In this document: piece after piece, positions 25,130 through 33,365 of the stretch
Layout of the letters: the number at the start of each line of letters is the position of its first letter
How positions within the stretch are numbered: the stretch's first letter is position 1
Assembly (NCBI RefSeq): GCF_004103735.1
Contig: NZ_CP035281.1
Coordinates: forward strand, 310,001-374,000
Length of the DNA stretch: 64,000 bases
Origin: Aminipila luticellarii
GTDB lineage: Bacteria > Bacillota > Clostridia > Peptostreptococcales > Anaerovoracaceae
Reading direction: 5' to 3'
Made by a program: the position numbers and the translations under genes
The notes under the pieces: generated by a model
Databases searched by the model: none
What the model was told of the DNA's origin: nothing
Seen by the model: only the letters and a program-made list of their open reading frames with translations

Positions 25130-26545
25130 ATGGCAGATATACTTCGAGTAACAACGCCGCTGACCGGACAGGATCCGGCCACGAAGGTAAGACCCAACGT
25201 TCAGGATCCCACGACAAACATCAATAATGTGATCAATCCTAACCGAGTACCCAAAAACGAGTCCAAGGGACTATACAATGATCAGGAGACCAATAAATTT
25301 TCTCCGAACCTAAAGTCGAACTTTGATTCTTTTTTGCATAAGCTGGCCAGTATGCCGGGTATGTCCGCAGAAACGGCTAAGTTATTTTTTACCCGATATG
25401 GAAGTATCGTCAGCTCAGGACTGGGAGAAGGCATGGCTCTTGAGATGAGCAAATACCTTCAGATGATGAAAGTCAGTGACGCCGAGCTTTTGAATCTGCT
25501 GAAAGGGATGCAGGGCTCAGCCATAAAATTTACAGGAGATTTCTTCGATATTCTCCGAGGTCTGGTGGGAAACAAAAATCTTTCTCCGGATGCAAAATCC
25601 ATGATTTTGGAATTTCTCAGAAGATATGACGCTATTACAGCTAATACTCACACCCTGAAAAATATGATATCGAACCTGAATAACATTGCGGACAGGATGA
25701 TGCGAAATTCAGCGGAACAGCTGAAAGAAATGATTGCCTCGCTGGATACCAAAGCCGGGAACGGAAGCGTAACGGAAAATCTCGCCCGAATGAGAGAAAG
25801 TATTATTCCGTTTCTGTCCGCTTACATATCACAGACCAAGGATTTTGGCAGTGTGAGGGATAATATCAGTCTGTTTATTTTGAACTTTACCCGGTATGAG
25901 ATGGGCAGCAAGGAAGGATTTTCGGACGCCCTCAATTCACTGCTGGGCGTACCGGAGGTGTCTTCAAAGGTGTCCAACAGCATGGTGGCGCAGTTGGTGG
26001 ACGGTATTTTTTCTGATATGCACAGCGATCAGGCCAAGATGCTCCAGAGCCAACTGGTCACTGTTTTAACAAAGGGACTGGAAGGACAGGCAGGATATCA
26101 GAACACGCAGGTATTTCAAAATATCTTGCAGTCTGCTTTGCTGAATGAAAGCGTGTACATGCCTCTGCTTCATATGATGCTGCCGGTGGATTACAATGGA
26201 AGACAGATGTTTTCAGAGATATGGGTAGACCCGGACAGCGACGAGAGAAGCGAAAAAGAAGGCGGAAGCGCCGTAAAGCTGCTGGTGAAATTCGATATTA
26301 AGGATCTGGGCTTCTTTGAAATGATTATGCTGGTTCAGAACAGTAAAGTAGATATGCAGTTATTTTATCCCGAACAGCTGGAACCCATGAAAAGCCAGAT
26401 TAAAGATGGCATATTTACTATAGTGGAGAGAAATGATTTAAAATTTAGATCCTATATGGCAGAAAAGTGTGCTCAGCCTGCACCGGTTTCAGATGTGTTT
26501 CATAAGCTCTTTGAAGGGAGGAATATGGTCAATGTCACAGTATAA
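25130..26545 (+). CDS. FliK-like (YlqG-type) protein paired with an FlhB C-terminal-domain protein
   Basis: A 471-residue protein with no assigned function. It has a polar N-terminus of about 60 residues, a long helical middle (about 65-330), and a C-terminal domain at about 340-430 (MFSEIWVDPDSD, then KLLVKFDIKDLGFFEMIMLVQNSKVDMQLFYPEQLE) that resembles the Flg_hook domain of FliK. Bacillus has a comparable ylqG-ylqH pair. It lies 3 bases after flhB and overlaps the next gene by 14 bases, so it is translated with them. I infer a role in type III substrate switching; a FliK duplicate with changed function is the main alternative to an unrelated protein. Confidence 0.6.
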   Translation: MADILRVTTPLTGQDPATKVRPNVQDPTTNINNVINPNRVPKNESKGLYNDQETNKFSPNLKSNFDSFLHKLASMPGMSAETAKLFFTRYGSIVSSGLGEGMALEMSKYLQMMKVSDAELLNLLKGMQGSAIKFTGDFFDILRGLVGNKNLSPDAKSMILEFLRRYDAITANTHTLKNMISNLNNIADRMMRNSAEQLKEMIASLDTKAGNGSVTENLARMRESIIPFLSAYISQTKDFGSVRDNISLFILNFTRYEMGSKEGFSDALNSLLGVPEVSSKVSNSMVAQLVDGIFSDMHSDQAKMLQSQLVTVLTKGLEGQAGYQNTQVFQNILQSALLNESVYMPLLHMMLPVDYNGRQMFSEIWVDPDSDERSEKEGGSAVKLLVKFDIKDLGFFEMIMLVQNSKVDMQLFYPEQLEPMKSQIKDGIFTIVERNDLKFRSYMAEKCAQPAPVSDVFHKLFEGRNMVNVTV

Positions 26546-26801
26546 TGGTTCCAAAAGAGCAGTGGCTCTGAAATATGATGAAGAGAAAGGCGCCGCGCCG
26601 GTTATCGTGGCTTCCGGACTCGGATATATGGCAGAAAAGATCGTAGAGATGGCCAATCAGCAGGACGTACCGGTTTACGAGGATACTTCGCTGGCAACCG
26701 TTCTGTCTCAGCTGGAGCTGGGAGCACAAATCCCGGAGGAAGTGTATCGAGCCGTGGTAGAGATTTATATTTATTTCTTGAATTTTGATGCGAAGAAGTA
26801 A
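26532..26801 (+). CDS. Stand-alone FlhB C-terminal-domain protein (FlhX/YlqH type)
   Basis: An 89-residue protein equal to the cytoplasmic half of FlhB: KRAVALKYDEEKGAAPVIVASGLGYMAEKIVEMANQQDVPVYEDTSLATVLSQLELGAQIPEEVYRAVVEIYIYF. The NPTH autocleavage motif is replaced by NGSK at residues 5-8, so it begins roughly where processed FlhB would begin. Start ATG 26532 lies 10 bases after GGGAGG, inside the upstream gene. Similar proteins (YlqH, FlhX) are known, and FlhX can replace the FlhB C-terminal domain in epsilonproteobacteria. A terminator follows, so this ends the operon. Confidence 0.85.
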   Translation: MSQYNGSKRAVALKYDEEKGAAPVIVASGLGYMAEKIVEMANQQDVPVYEDTSLATVLSQLELGAQIPEEVYRAVVEIYIYFLNFDAKK

Positions 26802-26818
26802 GATCAAATAGCAATGTG

Positions 26819-26860
26819 AATCTGGGAAACTTTAGAGATAAAGTGTTTCCAGATTTTTTT
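26819..26860 (+). terminator. Intrinsic terminator ending the long flagellar operon
   Basis: AATCTGGGAAAC at 26819-26830 pairs, with one bulged G, with GTTTCCAGATT near 26845-26855, and a seven-T run follows. Confidence 0.85.
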
Positions 26861-26941
26861 GTCCATATTACAAACTTTCAGCTCATGAAAGGCATCAGAG
26901 GCTCTACATGTGACTTAAAAAACTAGAAACCATTCATTTCA

Positions 26942-26970
26942 TTGTAAAAATGGCAGAAGTTGAGTATAAT
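26942..26970 (+). promoter_or_regulatory. Sigma-A-type promoter of the AlbA_2 gene
   Basis: TTGTAA at 26942-26947 and consensus TATAAT at 26965-26970, spaced by 17 bases. Start is predicted near 26977. Confidence 0.65.
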
Positions 26971-27026
26971 AAGAGCAAGACGAGAGTGGGGAATTAAGAA
27001 ATCAAAGGGATGAGGGAGGCAGTGGA

Positions 27027-28442
27027 TTGAGTATTGCGGATTTAATAGGTGAAACAACGGAATATGACAAGAAGCAAGCACTGGAAGTAAAGAAGCCCAA
27101 GAGTTGGTGCAAAAGTGTCAGTGCCTTTGCTAATGGGGCGGGTGGAATATTAATATTTGGAATTTCCGATGATGATGAGATTGTAGGGCTTACCGATGCA
27201 GAACATGATGCTGAGATTATCAGTGAACAAATCAAGACTAGGCTCAACCCAATTCCTAATTTTAAGCTACGTTTTTATAATACAGAAGATGAAAAAAGGT
27301 TAATTATTCTTGATATATATGCAGGAGAGCAGACACCTTATTATTATGATGCAGATGGGTCGTTAACAGCGTTTCATCGGGTAGGAAATCAGAGCATTCC
27401 TGTATCACCTGCAAAACTAAAAGAGCTAGTCCTCAGGGGAAGTGCAACTTCTTATGACAGCTTAAAATCTAAGTACAATTTTGACAACATGGCGTTTACT
27501 AAATTAAAATCTACTTACAAGCAGCGAACCGGCATTCAGTTTGAAGATTCGGATTATGAATCATTTGGTATTGTGGAGGAAGAGGGAATTCTGACAAATG
27601 CGGGAGCATTATTGGCAGACGAATCACCAATCAGGCATTCACGATTATTTTGCACCCGCTGGAATGGAACAGATAAAGCGCCAGGAATAATAGATGCCAT
27701 TGACGATAAAGAATATTCTGGTGGATTAATAAATCTTTTACAGAATGGAATGGATTTTGTCACGAATAACTCTAAAAGGGCTTGGAAGAAAATCACAGAC
27801 GGAAGAATGGAAATGCCAGATTATCCAGAACGTGCAGTGTTGGAGGGTATTGTAAATGCACTAATTCATCGTAACTACTTAGAGGTAGGCAGTGAAGTGC
27901 ATATAGATATGTTTGATGATAGAATCGAGATTTATTCTCCAGGTGGAATGTATGATGGGATTAAGATTCAGGAAAGAGATTTGATGCAAATACCTTCAAG
28001 GCGTAGAAATCCAGTGATTGCAGACATTTTTAACCGTTTAAAATATATGGATCGCAGAGGAAGTGGATTTAAGAAGATTCTTGGGGACTATAAAATACAG
28101 CCACAGTATACAGAAAATATGAAACCAGAATTTAAATCTGATAATGATTCATTTTTACTCATACTTAAAAATTTGAACTATTCTCAAAAAGCGGCGATAA
28201 AAAGCGGCGATAAAAAAGCGGCGATAAAAAGCGGCGATAAAAAAATTACCAATAAAACTCAGCAACAATATAATTTGATTTTAAACTATATGGAAAAGAA
28301 TAAGGAATATAGAATGCAAGATTTTTGTGACCTTCTTCAATTAAAAGAGAGCCGCACAAAGACCATCTTGAAAGGCTTAACTGAAAGTGAAAAGATAGAA
28401 ACAATTGGGGCTAAGCGGGATAGAAGATATCGACTGAGATAA
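27027..28442 (+). CDS. AlbA_2 (Schlafen-like) plus HATPase_c_4 regulator/accessory protein
   Basis: A 471-residue protein of the COG2865 type. An N-terminal AlbA_2 domain (about 15-125: EVKKPKSWCKSVSAFANGAGGILIFGISDDDEIVG) is followed by an ATPase-like region with EGIVNALIHRNYLEVGSEVHIDMFDDRIEIYSPGG, and a C-terminal winged helix (YRMQDFCDLLQLKESRTKTILKGLTE). Between them lies a doubled nine-residue unit AAIKSGDKK. It starts at TTG 27027 behind GGGAGG. Relatives are often found in variable regions and some act in phage defence or transcription control; its function here is unknown. Own promoter and terminator make it an independent insertion. Confidence 0.8.
   Translation: MSIADLIGETTEYDKKQALEVKKPKSWCKSVSAFANGAGGILIFGISDDDEIVGLTDAEHDAEIISEQIKTRLNPIPNFKLRFYNTEDEKRLIILDIYAGEQTPYYYDADGSLTAFHRVGNQSIPVSPAKLKELVLRGSATSYDSLKSKYNFDNMAFTKLKSTYKQRTGIQFEDSDYESFGIVEEEGILTNAGALLADESPIRHSRLFCTRWNGTDKAPGIIDAIDDKEYSGGLINLLQNGMDFVTNNSKRAWKKITDGRMEMPDYPERAVLEGIVNALIHRNYLEVGSEVHIDMFDDRIEIYSPGGMYDGIKIQERDLMQIPSRRRNPVIADIFNRLKYMDRRGSGFKKILGDYKIQPQYTENMKPEFKSDNDSFLLILKNLNYSQKAAIKSGDKKAAIKSGDKKITNKTQQQYNLILNYMEKNKEYRMQDFCDLLQLKESRTKTILKGLTESEKIETIGAKRDRRYRLR
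28191..28243 (+). repeat. In-frame tandem repeat inside the AlbA_2 gene
   Basis: GCGGCGATAAAAA occurs four times, starting at 28191, 28204, 28218 and 28231, alternating 13- and 14-base steps. The true period is 27 bases (nine codons). Gain or loss of a 27-base unit keeps frame, while loss of a 13- or 14-base unit would shift it. Confidence 0.85.
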
Positions 28443-28462
28443 AATATTACCGATGCCTATAG

Positions 28463-28495
28463 AAAGAGCGACTTTAGAATTAAGGTCGCTCTTTT
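28463..28495 (+). terminator. Intrinsic terminator of the AlbA_2 gene
   Basis: AAAGAGCGAC at 28463-28472 pairs with GTCGCTCTTT at 28485-28494, followed by T and AT sequence. Confidence 0.8.
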
Positions 28496-28712
28496 ATAGG
28501 TTTTAAATGCCTGTTTTCTCCCTACTATGGGACTTACCTTGGAAATTAGCAGAAATAAACTAGCATCAAATTTATAAGCGGGGAGTGTATAAATTTGTAA
28601 AGTTTTGTGGTAAAATGTCGATATAGCAAATGTTGGATTTTAAGGTTTCTTAAATTTAGAATTTAAAATATATAAAAAATTGAATGGCCACCAAAGGAGT
28701 TGGAGCGTACAG

Positions 28713-29513
28713 ATGAAAGTAGTAATTTTAGCAGGTGGGCTTGGTACACGCATATCGGAAGAGAGCCATTTGCGTCCCAAACCAATGATTGAAATAGGGG
28801 ATAAACCCATTCTCTGGCATATCATGAAGCACTATTCCTATTATGGATTTAATGAATTTATCATTTGCCTGGGATATAAGGGGCACATGATAAAAGAATT
28901 CTTTGCAGATTATTATCTGCACATGTCTGATGTGACCTTTGACTTTACTGCCGAAAATAAAATGGAAATTCATCAAAATGTAGCCGAGCCGTGGAAGGTT
29001 ACGCTGGTTGATACCGGATTAAATACGCAGACCGGCGGAAGGCTGACAAGAATTAAAAAGTATATAGGCAATGAACGATTTATGTTGACTTATGGAGATG
29101 GAGTAAGCAATGTGAATTTACAAAAGCTTCTGGAATTCCATAAAAAAAATAAAAAAGCAGTTACATTGACGGCAGTACAGCCGGGTGGCCGTTTCGGCGT
29201 ACTGGATATTGATGACGAAACACAGGAGCTAAATGGGTTCGTAGAAAAAGCCAAAGAAGATGGAGGCTGGATAAACGGTGGCTTTATGGTTATGGAGCCA
29301 GAAATATTTAACTATTTAGAGGGAGATAAATGTGTGCTGGAGAAAGAACCCATGAGGAAAATGACAGCTGAGGGAAAAACCTGTGCCTATAAACACGTGG
29401 GCTTCTGGCAGTGTATGGATACACAGAGAGATAAAGGGATGCTTACAGCTCTTTGGGAATCGGGTAAAGCCCCGTGGAAACTTTGGGATGAAAATAGATG
29501 GAATCAGTTATAG
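28713..29513 (+). CDS. rfbF: Glucose-1-phosphate cytidylyltransferase (RfbF family)
   Basis: This nucleotidyltransferase would make CDP-glucose from CTP and glucose-1-phosphate. The 266-residue protein has the GGLGTRISEESHLRPKPMIEIGDKPILWHIMKHY signature, an MLTYGDGVSNVNL active-site segment and WINGGFMVMEPEIFNYL. I start at ATG 28713, seven bases after TTGGAG; the in-frame TTG at 28680 would add 11 residues. A possible promoter is TTGGAT (28633) and TAGAAT (28657), spaced 18. Its usual partner, CDP-glucose 4,6-dehydratase, is not in the window. It opens the glycan island. Confidence 0.9.
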   Translation: MKVVILAGGLGTRISEESHLRPKPMIEIGDKPILWHIMKHYSYYGFNEFIICLGYKGHMIKEFFADYYLHMSDVTFDFTAENKMEIHQNVAEPWKVTLVDTGLNTQTGGRLTRIKKYIGNERFMLTYGDGVSNVNLQKLLEFHKKNKKAVTLTAVQPGGRFGVLDIDDETQELNGFVEKAKEDGGWINGGFMVMEPEIFNYLEGDKCVLEKEPMRKMTAEGKTCAYKHVGFWQCMDTQRDKGMLTALWESGKAPWKLWDENRWNQL

Positions 29514-29543
29514 AAATAGAAAATATACCTGTAGGAGATAAAT

Positions 29544-30488
29544 ATGCCTGAAATTAGTGTGATTATGCTGACCTATAATCGAGAAAATTTGGTCAGCAGA
29601 GCTATTGAATCCATTTTAAACCAGAGCTTTAAGGATTTTGAATATATTATTGTAGATAATGGCTCCGATGATAACAGTGGTAAAATTGCAGATGAATACG
29701 CTTTAAAAGATAATAGAATCAGAGTGGTGCATAAGGATAAAGGAAATATCGGCTCAGGAAGAAATGCAGGATTAGACCTGGCACGGGGAAAATATGTGAC
29801 GTTTATAGACGATGATGATATTGCCTATGAAGATATGCTGGAATTTTTATACGAGCTAGCAGAAAAAAATGATGCAGATGTATCCTTATGTGGGTCTTAT
29901 AAGGAGGAGAGAAATAAAATAGTACCCAACTGCGTGTTTTCGGAATTTGTTCTTATGGATGCGAAAACTGCTGTGGTAGAGTTATTACGGAGAAAAAAGT
30001 ACAATGCCGCATCCCCAACAAAACTATGGAGAAGAAAATTGTTCAATACAATACGATTTTTAAATACCGGGAAATATGATGACATTACCGTAATATACAA
30101 ATTGTTTGCTGAAGCGGATAGGATTGCAGCTCAAGGCATTCCTAAATATTGTTTTTCAAGACATCAAGGAAACAATTCCGCTTGTACTACGAATGACAGA
30201 TTATTAAATCCAAGGCAAATCAACGAATATTTAAGAGCTTTTAAGGAGAGAACCAAATATTTGAGTAAAAAGCTTCCACAAATAGCAGGGTATGTGCAAT
30301 ATAGCGAGTGGTCTTATATGATTTCTATCTGTAATAAGATTCATGTTAATGAATTAAATAACTGTGCTAGTTCATTATGTGTTATTGAAACGGAGCTAAT
30401 AAAGTATTTTAATGAGTTTTATTACTCAATATATATCCACGATTTTGAAAAATCGTTTATGGATAAGTACATAAAGATTTTATTATGA
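29544..30488 (+). CDS. Family 2 glycosyltransferase
   Basis: A 314-residue GT-A enzyme. The N-terminus (MPEISVIMLTYNRENLVSRAIESILNQSFKDFEYIIVDNGSDDNS) and the metal-binding FIDDDD motif near residue 93 place it in GT2. The C-terminal half is helical and divergent, so donor and acceptor cannot be named. It follows rfbF by 30 bases. It is strikingly AT-rich compared with the flagellar genes, as are the next three genes, which suggests acquisition by transfer. Confidence 0.85.
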   Translation: MPEISVIMLTYNRENLVSRAIESILNQSFKDFEYIIVDNGSDDNSGKIADEYALKDNRIRVVHKDKGNIGSGRNAGLDLARGKYVTFIDDDDIAYEDMLEFLYELAEKNDADVSLCGSYKEERNKIVPNCVFSEFVLMDAKTAVVELLRRKKYNAASPTKLWRRKLFNTIRFLNTGKYDDITVIYKLFAEADRIAAQGIPKYCFSRHQGNNSACTTNDRLLNPRQINEYLRAFKERTKYLSKKLPQIAGYVQYSEWSYMISICNKIHVNELNNCASSLCVIETELIKYFNEFYYSIYIHDFEKSFMDKYIKILL

Positions 30489-30550
30489 AAATTAAGGCTG
30501 TGAAAGTGATAAAATAGGTGGATTGTCAAGACAACAAGAGGTTCAAATAA

Positions 30551-31504
30551 ATGCAACGATATAAGGGAACAAGAGAATTAAATTATAGGGTTTTATCGAA
30601 TGGTAATAAGATTCCACCGATTGGATATGGTACAGATATAGCAAAAACATGGAGGTCGGCCAATTCTTTCCCTACTAAAACATATATGTTTATCAAACAA
30701 TATGCGAAAAGTATAAAAAATAGTGATAAAAGAAGCATAAAAATTGATAAAACCTTACCAAGAATTATAAGGAATGCACCTCAGTGCAATTGTAATCTTT
30801 TTGATACAGCACGAGCATATGGAGGAAGTGAGTATGTATTAGGGCGAGAGCTAAAGAAGAACTTTTCTAGGGACTCCTATTATATTGTCACTAAATTAAG
30901 CAATTTTGACCAAAGAGAAAGGACGGTTGAGGAAGCTTTAAGAATTAGTTTGGATGAATTAGCCTTAGACTATGTAGACTTGTATTTAATACATTGGCCA
31001 CAGACTGAAACCTATATAAAGTCATGGAAGGGAATGGAAGAGGTATACGCTAAAGGGCTGTGTAAGGCAATAGGGGTTTGCAATTGCAACATACATCATC
31101 TGGAGGCAATTAAAAAAGGCGCCTTAATAAATCCTATGGTCAATCAATTTGAGTGCCATCCACTATTTACACAAGAAAAATTAAGAGAATATTGTCATAT
31201 AAATGGAATACAAGTTATGGCGTATACCCCGACAGGGCGTATGGATTTCAGATTGAAACGAAGTAAAAAACTAGAGATAATTTCTAGTAAATATAATAAA
31301 TCTTTAGCTCAGATTATTTTGAGATGGCATATCCAAATTAATAATATTCCAATTGTAAATACAACTAGCTTAGAACATTTAATTGACAATATGAATATTT
31401 TTGATTTTGAATTATCTGCTGAAGATGTGAAACTTATATCAAGTTTGAATGTTAATTCCAGATTAAGATATGATCCAGATAATTGTGATTTTGACAGGTT
31501 ATAA
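30551..31504 (+). CDS. Aldo/keto reductase
   Basis: A 317-residue NADPH-dependent TIM-barrel reductase. The catalytic tetrad is visible: Asp and Tyr in LFDTARAYGGSEYVLG, Lys in IVTKL and His in VDLYLIHWP. SLAQIILRWHI and the late PIVNTTS segment fit the cofactor site. It carries an extra basic stretch near residues 35-65. Presence between a glycosyltransferase and an Fe-S protein suggests it reduces a sugar or lipid intermediate, but the substrate is unknown. Confidence 0.85.
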   Translation: MQRYKGTRELNYRVLSNGNKIPPIGYGTDIAKTWRSANSFPTKTYMFIKQYAKSIKNSDKRSIKIDKTLPRIIRNAPQCNCNLFDTARAYGGSEYVLGRELKKNFSRDSYYIVTKLSNFDQRERTVEEALRISLDELALDYVDLYLIHWPQTETYIKSWKGMEEVYAKGLCKAIGVCNCNIHHLEAIKKGALINPMVNQFECHPLFTQEKLREYCHINGIQVMAYTPTGRMDFRLKRSKKLEIISSKYNKSLAQIILRWHIQINNIPIVNTTSLEHLIDNMNIFDFELSAEDVKLISSLNVNSRLRYDPDNCDFDRL

Positions 31505-31525
31505 ATAAAGGAAAGAATTGATTTT

Positions 31526-32626
31526 ATGATAGATAAAGTAAAAGAAAGATGTACTGGATGTAAGTTGTGTGCAGATGTATGCCATGCATCTGCGGTTTCT
31601 TTTAGTGAGAATGAAGACGGGTTTTGGTATCCTATAGTAGATTATGAAAAATGTACCATGTGTAGGCAATGCTTAGATATGTGCCCCATAGAGAGCCCTT
31701 TAGTAACAACGAAATGTATGCCAATCGTTTACGCAGGATGGATTAAAAATAATGAGATAAGAATAAAAAGCACCTCAGGTGGAATTTACTACGCATTAGC
31801 AGAGGCTTTTGTAAAGTCAGAGAATTATATAGTTGGTTGTGCATATTGTTCAGGCTATAAAAGTGCAAAACATGTTGTTGCTAATGACGAAAGAGGGTTA
31901 GTAGCAATAATGGGCTCAAAATATTTTCAGAGCGATACAGAGAACATTTTTAAACTGACGAAGGAAATATTAGATCACGGGAAAAAGGTTCTTTTTTGTG
32001 GTACTCCTTGTCAGTGTGTAGCAATGCAAAAATATGCAGAAAATTATAAAGAAAATCTTACTGTCGTAGATTTTATATGTAGAGGCGTTAATTCACCAAA
32101 AGCTTTTAAGGCTTATATGGAGGAAATCGAGGGGAAATATCATTCGGATATTCAGTTTGTTAATTTAAAAAATAAAAAAACTGGTTGGGAAAGTTTAGCT
32201 ACTTATATAAAGCTTAAAAATGGTCAAGAGTATCACAAAGATAGAGAGCAAGATTGGTGGATAAAGGGATTCATAAAGGGTAATTTATATATGAGACAAT
32301 CGTGCCATCATTGTGAGTTTAAGACTTTACCTAGATTTTCTGATATAACTATAGGTGATTTTTGGGGAATCGATAAAGCTTCCGAAGAGGATAAATTTAA
32401 AGGTATATCTTTAATAATGTGCAATTCTTTTAAAGGTTTAAATTTATTAAAGCATATAGAGAGTGAGGTAGTATTAGAGAAGAAAGCTCTAAGTCTTGCG
32501 GTTAAGGGAAATCCTTGCATACTTCATTCAGCGACAGAAGGGAAAAATCGTAGTGACTTTTTTAAACTTATAAATGAAATGGTATTTTCAGAAGCAGTTA
32601 AAAAATGTTTTGAAAATTTTAAGTAA
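31526..32626 (+). CDS. Frh-beta-like Fe-S protein (coenzyme F420 hydrogenase beta-subunit family)
   Basis: A 366-residue protein with two N-terminal [4Fe-4S] motifs (CTGCKLCADVCHASAV and CTMCRQCLDMCPIE), then the FrhB_FdhB N- and C-terminal domains (KSTSGGIYYALAEAF, VLFCGTPCQCVAMQKYA, VDFICRGVNSPKAFKAYMEEIE, ITIGDFWGID). Members of this family without F420 are common in Firmicutes polysaccharide clusters next to pyruvyltransferases, as here. The redox role in glycan synthesis is not established. Confidence 0.85.
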   Translation: MIDKVKERCTGCKLCADVCHASAVSFSENEDGFWYPIVDYEKCTMCRQCLDMCPIESPLVTTKCMPIVYAGWIKNNEIRIKSTSGGIYYALAEAFVKSENYIVGCAYCSGYKSAKHVVANDERGLVAIMGSKYFQSDTENIFKLTKEILDHGKKVLFCGTPCQCVAMQKYAENYKENLTVVDFICRGVNSPKAFKAYMEEIEGKYHSDIQFVNLKNKKTGWESLATYIKLKNGQEYHKDREQDWWIKGFIKGNLYMRQSCHHCEFKTLPRFSDITIGDFWGIDKASEEDKFKGISLIMCNSFKGLNLLKHIESEVVLEKKALSLAVKGNPCILHSATEGKNRSDFFKLINEMVFSEAVKKCFENFK

Positions 32627-32669
32627 TTTTATGTGTATAAACAAATTTATTAAAGAGGTACAGAACGAA

Positions 32670-33353
32670 ATGGGTTTTATAAGTAAGCTTAGGATATTGC
32701 GTGATTTAGATGTAATAAAGTGCATATATTGGAACTTCTTTGCAAAACAAGTCCAAAGAGAAGAAGGCTGTTATTTAATAATCCATAAAAATGCAATATT
32801 GGATATTCATAAAAACGCAAAAATTATATTAAGAGGTCGAAAAATTGAACTTGGGTATAACAAATTATCTGGATCTAAAGCAGAAACACAATTAAGAATG
32901 GAAAACGATTCATTATGGAACGCTAGGAATGGTGCCGATATTTTTTATAATACTGTTATTGAAGTTAAAGAAAACGCTGTTTTGGATACGGGATATTTCT
33001 CTATAAATGGTGGTAGTGTTATTATTGCATCCAAAAAGATTACATTTGGAGAAGATGTGATGTTAGGAAGAAATATAATCATTTACGACAGTGATTTTCA
33101 TCAAGTTTTAAATAAAAAGCAACAAATGACAAACCCTCCACAAGAGATAATAATTGAAAATCATGTTTGGTTGACTTCCAATATAACCGTATTGAAGGGA
33201 ACTTGCATTGGTGAAGGAAGCTTAATTAGTTCACAGACCTTAATTAGAAAAGATGTTCCTAAAGGAGTCTTGGTTAGTGGAACATCTTTAGCGAAAGTTG
33301 CTAAAGATGAGATATTTTGGAGTAGAAGATCTACAAACAAAAGGATAAATTAA
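32670..33353 (+). CDS. Hexapeptide-repeat acyltransferase
   Basis: From ATG 32670 (AAAGAGG upstream) the protein has 227 residues. Its C-terminal part is a left-handed beta-helix O-acetyltransferase: VMLGRNIIIYDSDFHQV, IIIENHVWLTSNITVLKGTCIGEGSLISSQTLIRKDVPKGVLVSGTSLAKV. Earlier in-frame starts reach back into the preceding gene and have no good ribosome site. It probably acetylates a sugar in the glycan made by this island. Base composition is AT-rich like its neighbours. Confidence 0.82.
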   Translation: MGFISKLRILRDLDVIKCIYWNFFAKQVQREEGCYLIIHKNAILDIHKNAKIILRGRKIELGYNKLSGSKAETQLRMENDSLWNARNGADIFYNTVIEVKENAVLDTGYFSINGGSVIIASKKITFGEDVMLGRNIIIYDSDFHQVLNKKQQMTNPPQEIIIENHVWLTSNITVLKGTCIGEGSLISSQTLIRKDVPKGVLVSGTSLAKVAKDEIFWSRRSTNKRIN

Positions 33354-33365
33354 AGAGGGCTGAAA

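Noticed and set aside
26469-26801. FlhB C-domain gene starting at ATG 26469, or being a broken fragment of a second flhB
   Set aside because: The earlier start has no ribosome site and lies in another gene; the domain is complete with its own GGGAGG, and no upstream membrane part or debris is present.
28191-28243. CRISPR-like repeats
   Set aside because: Units are 13-14 bases without spacers and lie in frame within a coding gene.
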